A stretch of 64,000 nucleotides of DNA from Microplitis mediator (Eukaryota; Arthropoda; Insecta; Hymenoptera; Braconidae), in NCBI RefSeq assembly GCF_029852145.1, contig NC_079973.1, positions 744,001 to 808,000 of the forward strand, given 5' to 3'. The translations under genes and the position numbers were made by a program. Position 1 is the stretch's first letter. Each line of letters starts with the position of its first letter. Under the pieces are notes generated by a model. The model was given only the letters and a program-made list of their open reading frames with translations. It was not told the DNA's origin and searched no databases. Shown piece after piece: positions 11,801-26,800 of this stretch.

Positions 11801-14800
11801 ATTCACTCTACTCCTATATCCCAACAAAAGTTTCATCGAGTGTAAGACGCTCAGTATAATACCATCGGCTACCCTTCCTCTACTTACACTCCGACTTTAC
11901 CTCTTCGTACCCGTTGGCTGTTGTATTACAGCTCCAGTACCATACCACCAACTCGGTACCTGGTGCCGGTGCACTCTCCGCTGGCTCGGTGGCTCCTTTC
12001 CAGCGACTTGAGTCCCACCACCGGTTCAGACTTTACGGTATGGTCTGGTCTCAGTCTTAGTCTTACGGTCTTGTCAAGTCAGTCAGTCTACGACCACGGG
12101 ATTCACCGATCGCGACCGCGGGTTCCGCCAGTTATCAATACACTGGACATGCTACCGCTCAAATACTCATTTTTATTTTAACGAACAAAATTCATTTTTT
12201 TCATTTTTATTATTTTTAAAATTAAGTGTCAAGTGATTTATTTATTTTACTAAAAAAATAGTGACAGTGATGAGATGTGTTGGACTTGATCTGAGATTTA
12301 TTAAAATGAGTAAGTAATTTATTTTTTTTTTTAATGAATTTTTTAGGGATTTTTTTATAAACAATTCGAGTCGGTATTGAAGGGCGAATATAAAATACTT
12401 GACTGTGTAACATTCCTGAATAAGTGCACGCTTGCAGCGAGGCCGCGATATTCTACAAGGGGTGAATGCACCTACGCGAACATCGTATCTTCGGATCGTT
12501 TTCACTATACCATCCGACCTTGAGGTGCACACGAGCAGTATAAATCTCCGCGAAACATTGAACTTGCACTTACGTTTACCTATGACGCGCCTATTTTTTT
12601 TTCACCGCTTAATTTAAATGCGCAGAGTGTCAGTTTGACGTCTTAGAGACATTTAGTTGAGAAAGAAATTTAACATGGACTCAACTTGTTACATACTTGG
12701 GACTAAGTTTGTTATTTGGGTGAGGTAATTTGGCACTTGCTGACCTTGAAAATTGGATAATGGGTAATTATTGTTTCGGTTGGAGAACATTCAGAGACCA
12801 TAGTGATCCGTTTGCACAGTTGACTCTAACGTTAACGTTATGCCTAGCGGACCATATACTTTAGATGTCTAGATTATTTTTATTTTTATTTTTATTTTTA
12901 TTTATTATTATTTAGATGGGAAGACATAATTTCATTTGATGTTTTTTTTCCTGCATTTCCTTTAGTAATTCGTGTAAAAATATTTTTACCCTTGGAAAAA
13001 AAAATTATCGTCAATGCATTTAGTAGGTTTTAAAAAAATATTGAGCCGGAAGCCGGTGGTGTAACTTTTATATTAATTTCAAAAGTTTTCTTGCTGAGAA
13101 AACCTATCGGTCATTGGAATTTTTTTTAACAAAAGTTTGCAGTACATAGAAAAAAAATTATTTTATTTATAAAAATTAGTGGGTCAAGGATTTAATGCCA
13201 TATAATTATGAATTATTAAAAAAAATACATAATTGAGACATTTAAATATAAATAGGCGATTGCACTAGACCAGTTTGAAGTAAAACCAAACGACCGGAAC
13301 TCATTTCCGGACTTACGTCTTGACATCCGTCCTCTTCTGCTCCGATAATTGCGCCAACCGATCGCTAAATTTTATTCTAACTCGATTGACCCTAGTAATA
13401 AAAAAAAATCATCTGACGGGTCGATATTCAAATGACTATTTATCATTTTTATAAATTGAACTAAAAAAAAAAAAATTTTAATTATTCTAGAAAACAAAAA
13501 ATTTAGTTGCCGTTAAAATTTATGAAATAGTTGACATTACGTTTAAATTAATGAACTTTATAAGAAGGGGTAATTCCTATAACTTGTGTTTCTTATATTT
13601 TTATTACTATTAATTGTAATAGTAATTAAAACGGGTCGTTACTTCCTCTTCATTGTTTCTTCTTTCTCCCTTTTCTTTATTCTCCCATCGCTCGCTTTCT
13701 ATTGTGCAATGATTTCTTGTGATTCATAATAAAAATAGTGTGCGTTACGTGTGTAACAAGCACCTGAGCAAAACGTAATTCCTCTAGTTACATTCAGATA
13801 TACATGTAATACTATTTGTTACTTACATTTATCCTTATTATATATTTGTCTATATTAGATTTATTTATTTTATTTTATTTAACGAGCGAATTTCTCTCGG
13901 ATAATTTGAACTGAGAAAAGTGTCACACGGTTTTGTTGCCACAGATCTAAAATATAGTAGTTTGTTGTTATTATTGTTATCGTTGCACTATGCACGACAC
14001 GTGGCTTTCGCAAATTATTTTCTAAAAAATTAAACATTTAGTTTTTATATTAAAATATTTATTTGTAACCTTGTTGTTACGCTTTCAAGTACACCGCAGA
14101 CTCTAATTTTCTATTGCATTAAAAATCACGCACATTTGCGAGTATAAATATTTATCCAATTAAAAAGTTTTATTTAATTATTTCAGTTATTTTTTTTATC
14201 AAAATTATTTTTAGTAAATAAAATTTATACGAATAAATTATGATGATCAAAAAAAATTTTTAAAAAGTAATTTGTACATTTTCAAAACGCGGGAGTGAAT
14301 TTCCCACACGGAAAAATTATGTATCCGTATATTTTTGGGCAAATCTGAATATATGCTGCATATATCCACACAGAAAAAAAGAATTTTTTTGGCGTAAGAA
14401 ATATATTGTATTATGAATTGAAGACAAAAATTTTTCTTGGCTCAAGAATTTTTTTCTTGCCTAAAAAATTTTTTCTTACCCCAAGATAAGTTTTATTTTC
14501 ACTTTATAATGCAAAAAATTTCTTGGGTCAAGTAAAAATTTTTTTAGAACAAGAAAAAATTTTTTGCGCCAAGAAATCCTTTTTTTCTGTGCAGATTTGC
14601 CCGAATATACACGGATATATAATTTTTCCGTGTGGGTTGGATTTTATAGAAATCAAAATTCACTTCGTCACTCAAAATTTCGGAGTTTCAAAAATGATTA
14701 CTCCGAATACGGGGTAAATAGGGAGCATTTTTTTTAGCGAAATAATTTCGGAGTTCAAATATTGAAACAAACTCCCCTTTGAAGTGAAATTCACTCCGAG

Positions 14801-17800
14801 GGGATTAAATAAAAAAAAAACAGTCATCCGCTGCACATTTACTCCGCAAATTTATTACAGTGCATTGAAAAAATATTTTTATAATAATAATTAGTAATTA
14901 ATTCAAATTTTTGTATTTAAAAAGGATTATTTAATTAATGATTATAAATAATGAGTACAGAGAAAGATTTTTGAAATCTTAAAAAATTTCATATACTTCT
15001 CAGAGCATTAAACCAGATCGGGACATAAATATATGCATAGTGAAATGTATGTTAAAGAAATAAATGTAATCAATAAACCGCAAAATTATATTTTAATTCA
15101 TATATATTTATACAATCTGAAATAGTTATCCATATCCGTTCAGATTCATTCATGCACATGTAATATCTGTGTGTCAAGACACTGGTATTTCACGCACTTA
15201 CGGCATGTGGTTGACCTAGCAAAACTATTACACAGTACTTAACTAAACCACCAGCTCAATTCACTCTTAATATACCTTGTCTCCATAATGCACAATAAAT
15301 ATATACATATATATATATAGATACATAAACTATTCTGCGTTGCTCATACAACTACAACTAGTGTCCGATATTTTATAATCCTCACATTGCCGAGTTACGA
15401 GTTACGTTTTCATTGAAACGTGATTTAACATGACGCAATTTTCAATTCTTGTGATCAAATTTTTCGAGTTAATAAAAATCTTAATTATTTTTATTAACAA
15501 ACATTCCCATTAACTCGTATCACTTTAAAGTAAATGAGTCTTGCGTTCAAAAATAATTTTAACGTAACAAGAATTTGAAATGACGATAATTAATGGCTGG
15601 GTGTTTTTTTTTTCTTAATTATTTAAAATATTTAATGACGAAAATCAGGCTGGCTTGTGTAAGATTTAGACATTTGAATCTTGTATTAGAAATAGAAGAC
15701 TTTCTTCATATTATCGCGTCGCTTCTTTGATTTATCGATCGAGAGAAACCGATTCTACATATTACGCCATAGGTTTTTTTAAATTTTATTATTCAAATAT
15801 ATTATGATAGAGGTGAAAATGTACGATGGCAATGTTAATGTTAATGGTAATGGTAATTGTAAATAAATTGAATGGATAGGTGTAATGGTTTCACAATTTT
15901 TTAAGTGAAGATTCGAATTCCGCAACATCCGAATACAAGGTAGATGATTGGAATGTCATCGAAGAACAGGTTTCTCAGGAGGGGTCTCATCTAGAGAAAG
16001 ATGCGTACATGAGATAAAAGATGGGAAGAAGAGGTAAACACCGGTGATGAGAGGCTGTTTATTTCGGCAGGTACATCCACTGGAATCTGTTCCAGAGAAG
16101 TCTATTGAGCGTAAAGGTCACTCTTTTTGGGTTTAGGTCTTAGCTAATTTTATTTCGGGCCAGGAGGTTATTGAGGACACGTCTTTTTATGTCACTACTT
16201 TTTTTTAACTCGTGGAATTTATAGTACTTTTTTTTTAATGACGAAGCTGATAAATTTATTTCATGGAAGATCTTTAAATCTTCAATAAAAATTTTTTCGT
16301 CGATTTTTATTTAAATCGGAATTGATTTTTAAACTAAGAAAAATTCGTACTTGGAAAATTTATAGAAGTATTTCCACTCTTTTTTTACAGCAAACTGATG
16401 AAAATAATTTTTACGGTAAATGAACAAAAAGTACCGTAACCTAGAGATCGAAGCTTTGAAAAAAAATTTTTATATCAATATCTCGGTTTGATGCCTATTA
16501 GTCTTATATTGTAGTGTTACTCAAATTGATGAGACTTTATCCCACAATTTTTTTTATTACTATAATAAAACTCTTCATAATTATAATATTTGATTATAAT
16601 TTATATCCTTTACATAGTAGTTGATACTTAATAATTACCAGTTAAATAACAAACATAATTCTCAATAAAATCTAAAATACATCCCATTTAAACCGCAATA
16701 CCCGTGTTTAGCTGGCATCCATTATACTTGATGTAACATGCATTAAAAAAAACATATATATATACATATGAATATAACTATATGAAGATCACGATGATAT
16801 CAAACTGCATTTCGCCCGGCTGACCCGCGTGCGCGGTCTACTTGCAGCGATAACGACAGCATGATCTATCGTATTATTTCTAGCGGGGAAATGTTATATT
16901 TCTAAGACAGCACAGAAAGCTTTGCTTGACACACTACAAACACACATCCATACAAACCGAGTGTAAAAAAGAACATCCCGTACACCGTGGAGAAAATAAC
17001 GTAGCGTTCATGTGCAACCGCGTGTAACAAAATTATCAACAGTCATTTTTGATCCACGCTCACTTCAACTTCAAGGTGAGCTCTTCACTTAATTAACACA
17101 CTTTTTATCTAATGACACATTACATTACCACAGCCTTATCTTATACATAATAATTTGTAAATAAATATACATGTCTATATATTTGTTTATTTATTTATTA
17201 TTTTATATTATCGTTAAATTGAAAAGTGTCTGATTTGTAACGATTCCTTTAAATGCTTTAAATGAAAGTTGTAATGCCATAAACGGTCAATGCAGTTCAC
17301 GCCTCATATATCTGTATATATGTTGTATGTATGTGTGTATGTACTTTGAGATGTAGATAATAGGATCATGATGGAATCACATTCGATTTCAGAAATACCT
17401 GTCGATTACCTTTTTTACTCTCTACGCATCGTCAAAATTTATCAGACATATATTTTGATGATTAGTTCATTAAAGTAATTAAAATATCATAAATTAACTC
17501 ATTACTTGTTACGCAACATATGTTGGTTTTTGAAACCTGGTTATGTAACGAAAATTTATTTTTAAATAAATTTTACCCAGACCATATTTCGCGCCGAGTG
17601 AATCTCTTCGATTAAAAAATTTCTTTTAATGAAATCAAAATTTCTGCACTAAAAATACCTCAATTTCTTGTACTCTCTAAACATGAATAAGTGAAATAAG
17701 TGAATATTCACTACTTCTGAGTGCCAACCGAAGCACTTTTTGAAATTAGTTCGGTTTATACTTGGAATTAGTGAATATTCACTTATTTTCACTAATCAAT

Positions 17801-20800
17801 GTTTAGAGAGTAAGAAGAAAATACGATATTTCTATAAGTCATTTTTTCTCTCAGTTTTTCTCAATAATTTTATTAAATAATAATTTTTATAGAGACTGCA
17901 GCCAAGAGTATTTTAAAATAAATTTTAAAAAATTGCTCTCTAAACATGAATTAGTGAAAATAAGTGAATATTCACTAATTCCAAGTGCAAACCGAACCAC
18001 TAATTTCAAAAAGTGGTTCGGTTGGCACTCAGAATTAGTGAACATTCACTTATTTTCACTAATCCATGTTTAGAGAGTAAGAAGAAAATACGATATTTCT
18101 ATAAGTCATTTTTTCTCTCAGTTTTTCTCAATAATTTTATTAAACAATAATTTTTATAGAGACTGCAGCCAAGAGTATTTTAAAATAAATTTTAAAAAAT
18201 TGCTCTCTAAACATGAATTAGTGAAAATAAGTGAATATTCACTAATTCCAAGTGCAAACCGAACCACTAATTTCGAAAAGTGTTTCGGTTGGCACTCAGA
18301 ATTAGTGAATATTCACTTATTCATGTTTAGAGAGTGCAGTCAATTACTCGCGTTTTTTAGGAGTTATCAAGTTTCCGTACATGCGAACATTTTAGCGTCC
18401 GAATGTACGGATACGATATTTTCACATGAATATAAAAGTAAATCGAGTTAAAATTGCATAAACTTTTTTATTAGAGTATCCTGTAATAGTTACCGTTGAT
18501 ATACCGATTGCAGCATCAGTCGTAAATACCTTTTGAGTAAAAAAATTAAAGTAAGATAATAGAATTTTAATGGACTCACGTTTGCTTTCGGTAACCATCG
18601 GATTAATCATACATCACAGTTTCTCTTTGACATATTTTAGCGATTCGTTAAAATAATTAAACCCGACATTTGTAATCTCACAACCCAGATTCAGCTCCCA
18701 ACTACTCATTAAATAATTATACGTAATTATATTTGTAAACAAAAAACTAAATGTAACTTTTGAAGATGACATCTAATTGTTTTTTAAATATTTATTGTTA
18801 TTACTCGTATAATTTAAAATTTTAAAAAAAAAAAAAAGAAATAAGTAATTGATGCTTCTGGTGGTCCGACAAAAAATAATTAGCATCAAAGCCTCAATAA
18901 AAAAACTATGTCGTGAAGCCGATCCACTTGTAAAGCTAACGGTTTATCTTTAAAACCAGCGTGTTCATGTGTCCATATTATTTCGTGGTATCAACTAATC
19001 CGATCATCTTATTCGTGTTCGTGAGCAGGTAGACTCAAGATTGATGAATGAATCAGTTGAATGGGTAGAAAAAAAATTATAACATGACTCGGTTGACTAG
19101 AAGAATTTATATTATGCTCGAGTCAAAGTCTAGATCTTGCTCTTGGTCTTGATCTCAGTCTCAGTCAGTCTCAATCTTAGTCTCAGTCTTGTACTTGAAA
19201 GACTGAATGAAAGATGAATCACAGGTCAGTTTATCAGTAAAAATATAAAGGATATTATTTCAGTAAATGTTTTTTTTAGCCAGAGGTATTCGTCGGGTGC
19301 ATTAGTATCACAAATGGCGCGAAACTAACAGTAAAGCAGTCATCCGCGATACTATACGCTGACTTGCTGATTCTTTTACACTTATTCTTATTCAATGTAT
19401 TCGATAGCAGGTATAGGTAACTATTATATATATATATATAGGATTCAAGTTAAGTTTTATTTGTACCTCAAGGATAGAAATAGTTGGTATGGAAGCGAGT
19501 GGCGTGGACCGTTACTACAGACCATATGGAAAGTTCGGTGGCTCGTAAATAGAAACGTATACGGAGACTCTACTCACTTTAGTTAACTTGATGTATGTAC
19601 TTATTGCTAAAACAAGTACTGTATATATATATATGAGGATATACAATGTATTATTTTGATACACCTGACTTTTAAGGGTACGCGGAAGTACCGCGAGCTG
19701 GAGGCAGCAACCGAGTTGTAATGGGAATCAAGAGAAAATAATCTGTAATTATAATCAAAGTATGTAAAATATAAATTATATTTTATTATTTTAATCAAGC
19801 TAATTTTTAGTAAATTAGTTAATCAAGCGTTTATGGGAAATTTATTTTTTATACTCATTAAAGTTATATAAATTAGTTTTTTTTTATCGTTATTTATTGC
19901 GTTAAGTAGTTGGAGATGGATAGAGAAGAATTTCGTTAGGATTTTTGTGGGAAATGAGAATAAATAAACATTTAGGGAGGTCTTTGGAAAGGAAATTTAA
20001 TTTCCCATAACTTTTGTATCGATAAAAAATACCGTAGCGATGATAGTTTTGAAGATAAAAATCTTTGAAGGATTAGAAATCGGAAGAAATAATGTTGGGA
20101 GGTTTAAGTGGCTGTAACTTTTGAACTATTGGTTTTGGAAAAATTTTCAATCAGACCGAAATTGTAGGAAATTAAATTTTCTACAAAATTCATTTATGTT
20201 ATATATGTGTATTTCATATATTTTGTTAGATATAGCCGCTAGAAGTTAATTTAAATATTTCCATTTGAAGAAATCGTGATTCAAAATTTTGAAAACTAAT
20301 TTATTTGAAAATATGACCGTGTAAATTTAACTTAATCTTATATTGTTCCCATAAATTCTTTAGATTCTTTTCAACATCCACTTCAATACACGCCGCTCCC
20401 TCCCAGTATTTTAACCCTCGAAAAAGGACTCGAAGGTAAAATTCCTAAAAAATACACAAGGGAAAATTATATAAAAGTTCTTGGAAAATTCGGCGTGGTC
20501 TATAAATGAAAATCACCTGCAAAGAACATAAAAACTTCCGGTGATACCTATATACATATATATAGATATATATAAAAATCCAAATATGTGTACTTCTTAA
20601 GACGCTTTCACAAAACATTATACATTTAAAATTTATGAGATGAACTGTGAGATATTTATGCAACAAAGACCGACACACCATACACGCAAATAATTCCCAC
20701 AAAATATAATTTATAAAAAAGATAAAATTAATAAAATGAATCCAAACAAAACGTATATATAGAAATAAATAAAAAAATATAAATACGCACAAGAGAAATT

Positions 20801-23800
20801 ATAAAAATGAATTATTTTTTTATGATATCTAAATAATTACCGTCTTATTAATGACCTTTTCATCTTTTATATGAAAACAATAATTATAATTTAATTTATT
20901 ACTGACCCAAAAAATGATATTTGTATAATTTATTTAAAAACTAAAGTTCTGTCAAAGTTGACTGATTACTCCTGGGATTTTAAAAAATACTACGGAAAAA
21001 TTATTATCGGCATTTTCCCAGCGGTAACTAAAGTTAAATATAATAATAGACATAATGAATAAAGTGCTTTTGCCTGTATAAAGTTATTATTCCGTGGATT
21101 AAAATAGGTTTTCAATCTAAGATGAATAATGACACCCGGCGTCATTACTGTACTATACCCCTGGTATATTGAAGCAGGTAGATTAAGAATCAGACAGAGA
21201 GTGTACTACTGGTGAGACTTTTGGTGAGACTGAGAATGAGATAGAGATTAAGATTTAAACATAAAAAAGAGAGTATAATATGTTATGTGTAAGAGAGACT
21301 GCTGTCGAACGAGAACGAAAGTGAAAGGCTTTGGATTCCTAAGGCAATAAGAAACAACATCTACCTAGTGTATATTAAATAAGTACTTGATCTGAGTGCG
21401 TAGATAGATGTATATACATATTTTTTATTTTTTTTGGTTTATTGCAATACCGAGATTCGCGAATTGCTAATATACGATATTAAGCAATAATAAATAATCT
21501 TGGGTACAAATATGTACACAAACATTCTTATGATAATTTTGCACACCTCACGCTGTGTCTTACGATCGGAATTAATTTTTCGACTACTCTCACGTTCAAT
21601 CATCTCTCTAATTACTCTTTTAATTAGACTTTTAAGGGTTAAATTTGATACTAGTACAAAGACAATTTGTTAAGGAATAAAATCGAAACGATATTAAGTC
21701 AATTCATTACTCCATTGATTTAAAATGAACTATTTTAATCCAAGAAACCAGTGGTATCGATTGTCTACGAATCTTTGGAAGCATGATGACTCTCGAAAAA
21801 TATGATAAATTGGCCTAATTTTATTTTTCTTAGCTTTGTGCTTTTTTGGACAAAGGCCCGTTTCAAAATCTCTATCCAAATGTTTTTTGTTTTATTGCAA
21901 TTAATAAAAAAAACTCAAAACCGGTAATTTACGAAAAATTTAGCTGCCATTTTTTATTTCTATTATTATGATTTTTGGTTTTTTTTCCACCAACTACTGG
22001 CAGCAGCGCCAGTGCGACTTTTAAGAAAAATAGGCGGGATATTTAAAAATAAAATAATAATCATGAGCGATTGAGGTCTGCACTTTTTGATTTTCCATTT
22101 AATTTTTTTCATACAAAAATAATTTATTTTATTTTTTGCGGGGGCTTTGATTGTTCATTTAATTCTTTAACTATTTGTCTGTTAGATTGTTCAATTAAAT
22201 AATTTAGTAGGAGTGGAAGAGTGTGAAATAATATTGAGAAATTTCATCAAGACGTATCTTGATGAGTGAAGTGAGGACAGGAGTAAAAAAATAGTATGTT
22301 TTGTTAGCGCGGAGATTAGAGTTGGAGTATAATGAGTTTATATATATATGTACATATTGTATAAATAATGTTTATAATGTATTCGATTGTATGCGTCACG
22401 ATTATCCCGTTGTCTATACAAGTCGACGTCTATATGTCGCTTTGATCCGTTAGGTGTATTCGAAAAAAAATAAATAATAAAATATTTTCAAAGTGGCACA
22501 CGGGTTAAGGTACGAGTCATTATTTCAAGAGGTTTATTACAATAAGGACGTTGAAAGTATACACCAAGTTTCATTTTTTATGGTGATAAGGGAGTTTTAC
22601 ATGGGAATTTTTATTATACAAATTTTATTTTTTGGTTTAGAAATTTGTCATAAAAAATTTTACATAAAAATTTATGATAGAGAAAACTAAATTTTTTATT
22701 GAGAAAAAATTCTTTTAATAAATAAATGACTTTCCACAGTTTTAGAAAATTATAGAGTAAAAATTCCAGCTGAAAATATAGAGAATGAATATTGAGAAAA
22801 CCGGTACAGAGAAGAAGATGACCTAATGTTATTGCAGATAACATTGAAAATAAAGCCTTCAACTAGTCTAGTCTCCTCTCTACAAGCCACAGATCCTGCA
22901 CAACCTACACTCTATAATAGCAGACTTAAGACTCGAGACTCGAGACTCGACAGCGATGATCCTGGTTGAAGGTCACAGCAAATAAAACGCGAAACATATT
23001 TTAATAAAAACATTAATCTTCCTACACGCCATTCCAACCTTCTCCTACTCTCACATTACCATACATTCCTACACTTATCATATAATATCCTATATAGGGG
23101 AGGGTGGGGCAGAGCGGCCCCCCTAAGCCAATTATTATTTTTTGTGGCTTTCAACCATAAGATCACTTTACTTTTGTCCTATTTCGAACAAATTTATGGA
23201 CATTTTGCCAAAATTCTGAAAAAAAATTTTTTTTTTGTGGGGCAGAGCGGCCCCCCTTCAAAAAGTGATAAAAAAAATTTTTTTTTTCGTTTTTTTTTTT
23301 TTTAAATTGTTTTCATCATTAAGAATGTATTTCTTTCTCTTGACAATTATTTTTGGTTTTATATTACTCGAAAAAAATTTTTTAAATCGTAAAAAATCGT
23401 TCACTCTCGATTACCTTAATTACTAATTGTTATTTAATAAAAAAAAAAATCAATTCTATAATTTTACTTTATTTCAAAAATTTATCAACTAAAAAAAAAA
23501 ATTTAATTTTTATAAATTTTTAGTGACCAAATTTGCCTCTTACATAGAGAAACGGCGGAAAAATATGAAAAAATAATTTTTTCGGAAGTTTCGGCTGGTC
23601 CATTTTGCCCCAGGTGTAATGCGTAGGGCTAGAAATGTGGAATTATAATCATTTTTTTTAATTTGACGATAAAAATATGAAAAAATCACTTTTTCAAAAT
23701 TTTGGGCTTGTCCATTTTGCCCCAAATGTCATGCGTAGGGGTAAAAATGCGCAAGCATATCGGATTTATAGTAATTAGTCGAAAAAAAAAAAATTTTTTT

Positions 23801-26800
23801 TTTGGTCAAAATTTCAGGGGGGCCGCTCTGCCCCACCCTCCCCTATATTAACCATCATAACCACCTTCCTGACGGCTTAATACAGTTGCTATAATTGCCC
23901 CGTAATTATTAATAAAATCGAAATTAATGAGCGTGGTGTGATTTTAAAAATCTACAACTGTTTCTTCATCATCATTATTATTATCATCAGGATTCATAGG
24001 CTTCTTACGGTAACACTTGCATGATCATGATCACTGTTATTATATTATCATCATATATATACAAGCAATAAGCCATTATTTCATATATTATTAATAAAAA
24101 AAAAGTACGACGCTGAGAAGCAACGAAACCGTGGAGTGCAGTGTGTTATGTTGCAGGATCTAGGCAACTGGCCCGGTTAGCAAGTGTTCCGCGTCCCACT
24201 ATTTATATTTGATATACACAACAGGATAACGGGACCGAAGCTGTTAATTAGCCATAGCCATTCCTTTTTCTTAATAACTCCACCTTCTCTCCCTTAAGTG
24301 ATTAACGCTATCGCTAATAATTCCGCTCTGTAAATTTACTCAGCGTAATCTCGAGTGTGTTGTTAGTGAGCCTGCGTGTTAATGTACTGAGAAAATACCA
24401 TTACAAGTCTGGAGGTGTACATGCGAATCTAATAACTAGTAAATCATATTTTATTGCTCATCGACGTACATATGGACAAATAAACTACAAGGAGGCTTAT
24501 TAGTGAGACTAATTGAAATTAACAGATAATTAATTAACGCTCTCGTGAGCTTAGAGATGATGTGATGTGATACTTTACAAATGTTTACAATTTCTAACTT
24601 TTTTTCCTAGACTTAATTCATTAATTAACTCTGTCAATAAACATTTACTTAATTTTTTTTTTTGCTCCGAGGACTTAAGTAATTTTTTTTATTAATTATT
24701 TGTGTCATTAATTAACGCTTAGAATTTTTAAGTTGACAATAATGGGAATTAAATCAAATAGCGAAAGCTGGCGCGCAACCGAAGGGACTGAGTTCGAGTC
24801 CCGGTCTCGCCCTCTTAGAAAAAAAATTTCTCATATTAATTAGCTGGCAATTATTCAATAAATAAATATGCTAATGGCCGATAATAATTTTCTGTAATTT
24901 ATTTAAATAATAGAGAAGATTTAAATAATTATCTCGTTCTTTATTGACCTTGCGATAGAATTATGTACATACTAATAATTAAAAGGTCATTAGCACCTGA
25001 CGTAAGGATAAATAACAAGAAATGTAATGTAAGAAGACATAAACTTCCCCTCGTTTCATACAGTTGATACGTTCATTACACAATACAATACATAACAAGT
25101 ATCTTGTGCTCATAAATAACTCATTTTATTTAAAAAGAATGAAAAAACAATGCGCGTGTTTACCCCAACAAGCAAACTAACAATGAGGAAGGGACAACGT
25201 ATGATTCATAACTGAAGATAAAGAATACATAAACAACTTTTAAAAATAACTAAATTCTTCCACACATATATATATATACCAGACACTTATACTTGTGATT
25301 CATACAATGAAAGGGATATTGTGAACCTTTCACTCACGATTTGATTGTATCTTTTACCCCCTTTTAATTCTGATTGTTGCCTCCCTCAATTTTTAACACA
25401 CGTTATATTCCCAAGACATTACTATTCATCTAGCGTAACGATTAGCTAATAATTGAAAGGGCTATTATATATTTTTAAGTGTGAGAATTGTATATTTTTA
25501 TTCCCTCACTTACATTCATTTTATTTAAAACCAAATAAATTTTTATTTACAATTTTTCAAGTGCAAAATTTCGTAACGAAGAATTATTTGATTTAAAAAA
25601 TGACTGAAAATTATGATACTGAAGTGAGCCGACGTCTAATAATTTTTGGATTTTTTTTAAACAATAAATTATAAAAAAAAAAAAATATTTGAATAAATTG
25701 CACCTGTAGTTTTTTAAATTTTCTACATGTGCATTAGGGTGTTTCAAAAAAAAACGAAAACAATTTTTTTTTTATGGTATCCAAAAATTGCAAGCATACA
25801 TGAAAATAAAAATTTTGGTGCCAATCCGAGCTCTTAATAATAATATTAAGGTTTGTCTCAATCCATTTTTCTATTTTCCATTTAAATGACATAGGAAAAA
25901 ATTTTTATTTTGCGCAATGAAACTTTGTGTAGGAAATTGAACGCTCTACAAAAAAAGTTTCTTATCATTTTTTCATAAATTCCACTGTTCAAAAGTTATT
26001 TAAGCTTCAAGTCAAATTTATAGTAAATTTTGAGATCTTTTCACTTTTCTGGCGAAACTATCAGTCTTATTACAAAATGTCATAGAAACTTTTTTGTAGG
26101 TAATTTTATTCCTTACAAATTATTACGAATAAAATTTTTTGAAATTCCGCATTGTTTTCAATTTATTTCCATTTTAATGTCAAGCTCTTAAAATTAATCA
26201 GAAATCTATTTTTTTAAGAGCTTGACATTGAAATAGAAATAACTTGAAAACAACGCAGAACTTCGAAAAACTTTATTCGTAATAATTTGTAAGGAATAAA
26301 ATTACCTACAAAAAAGTTTTCATGACATTTTGTAATAAGACTGATAGTTTCGCCGGAAAAGTGAAAAGATCTCAAAATTTGCTATAAATTTGACTTGAAA
26401 CTTAAATAACTTTTGAACAGTGGGATTTATCAAAAAATGATAAGAAACTTTTTTTGTAGAGCGTTCAATTTCCTACACAAAGTTTCATTGCGCATAAAAA
26501 TCCGTTGAGTGGTCTGTAAGCTAGAAAATTCTAAAAAAATAAAAATTTTTTCCTATGTTATTTAAATGGAAAATAGAAAAATGGATTGAGGAAAACCTTA
26601 ATATTATTATTAAGAGCTCGGATTGGCACCAAAATTTCTATTTTCAGGTATGCTTTCAATTTTTGAATACCTAAAAAATTTGTTTTTTCTGAAACACCCT
26701 AATGTGCATATTTTTAGTTTTTTTTTGTAATTGATTTGTTGGAAAAAAAATCTGAAAATTACTAATTGTCTGCTAACTTCAGGATCATCTTAAAATTGAT

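Noticed and set aside
17672..18335. CRISPR-like array
   Set aside because: Units are 134-144-bp palindromes and the two spacers are identical to each other. The genome is eukaryotic.
20445..20792. 115-codon open frame rich in Phe, Tyr and Ile
   Set aside because: Translation of AT-rich intron sequence; no family resemblance.
22954..22975. Alternative first exon for the LRR gene (ATGATCCTGGTTGAAG then GTCACA)
   Set aside because: The phase fits, but the donor is poor compared with the GTAAGT at 12310.
24764..24815. Functional tRNA gene
   Set aside because: A- and B-box-like strings are present, but acceptor and T stems do not pair.
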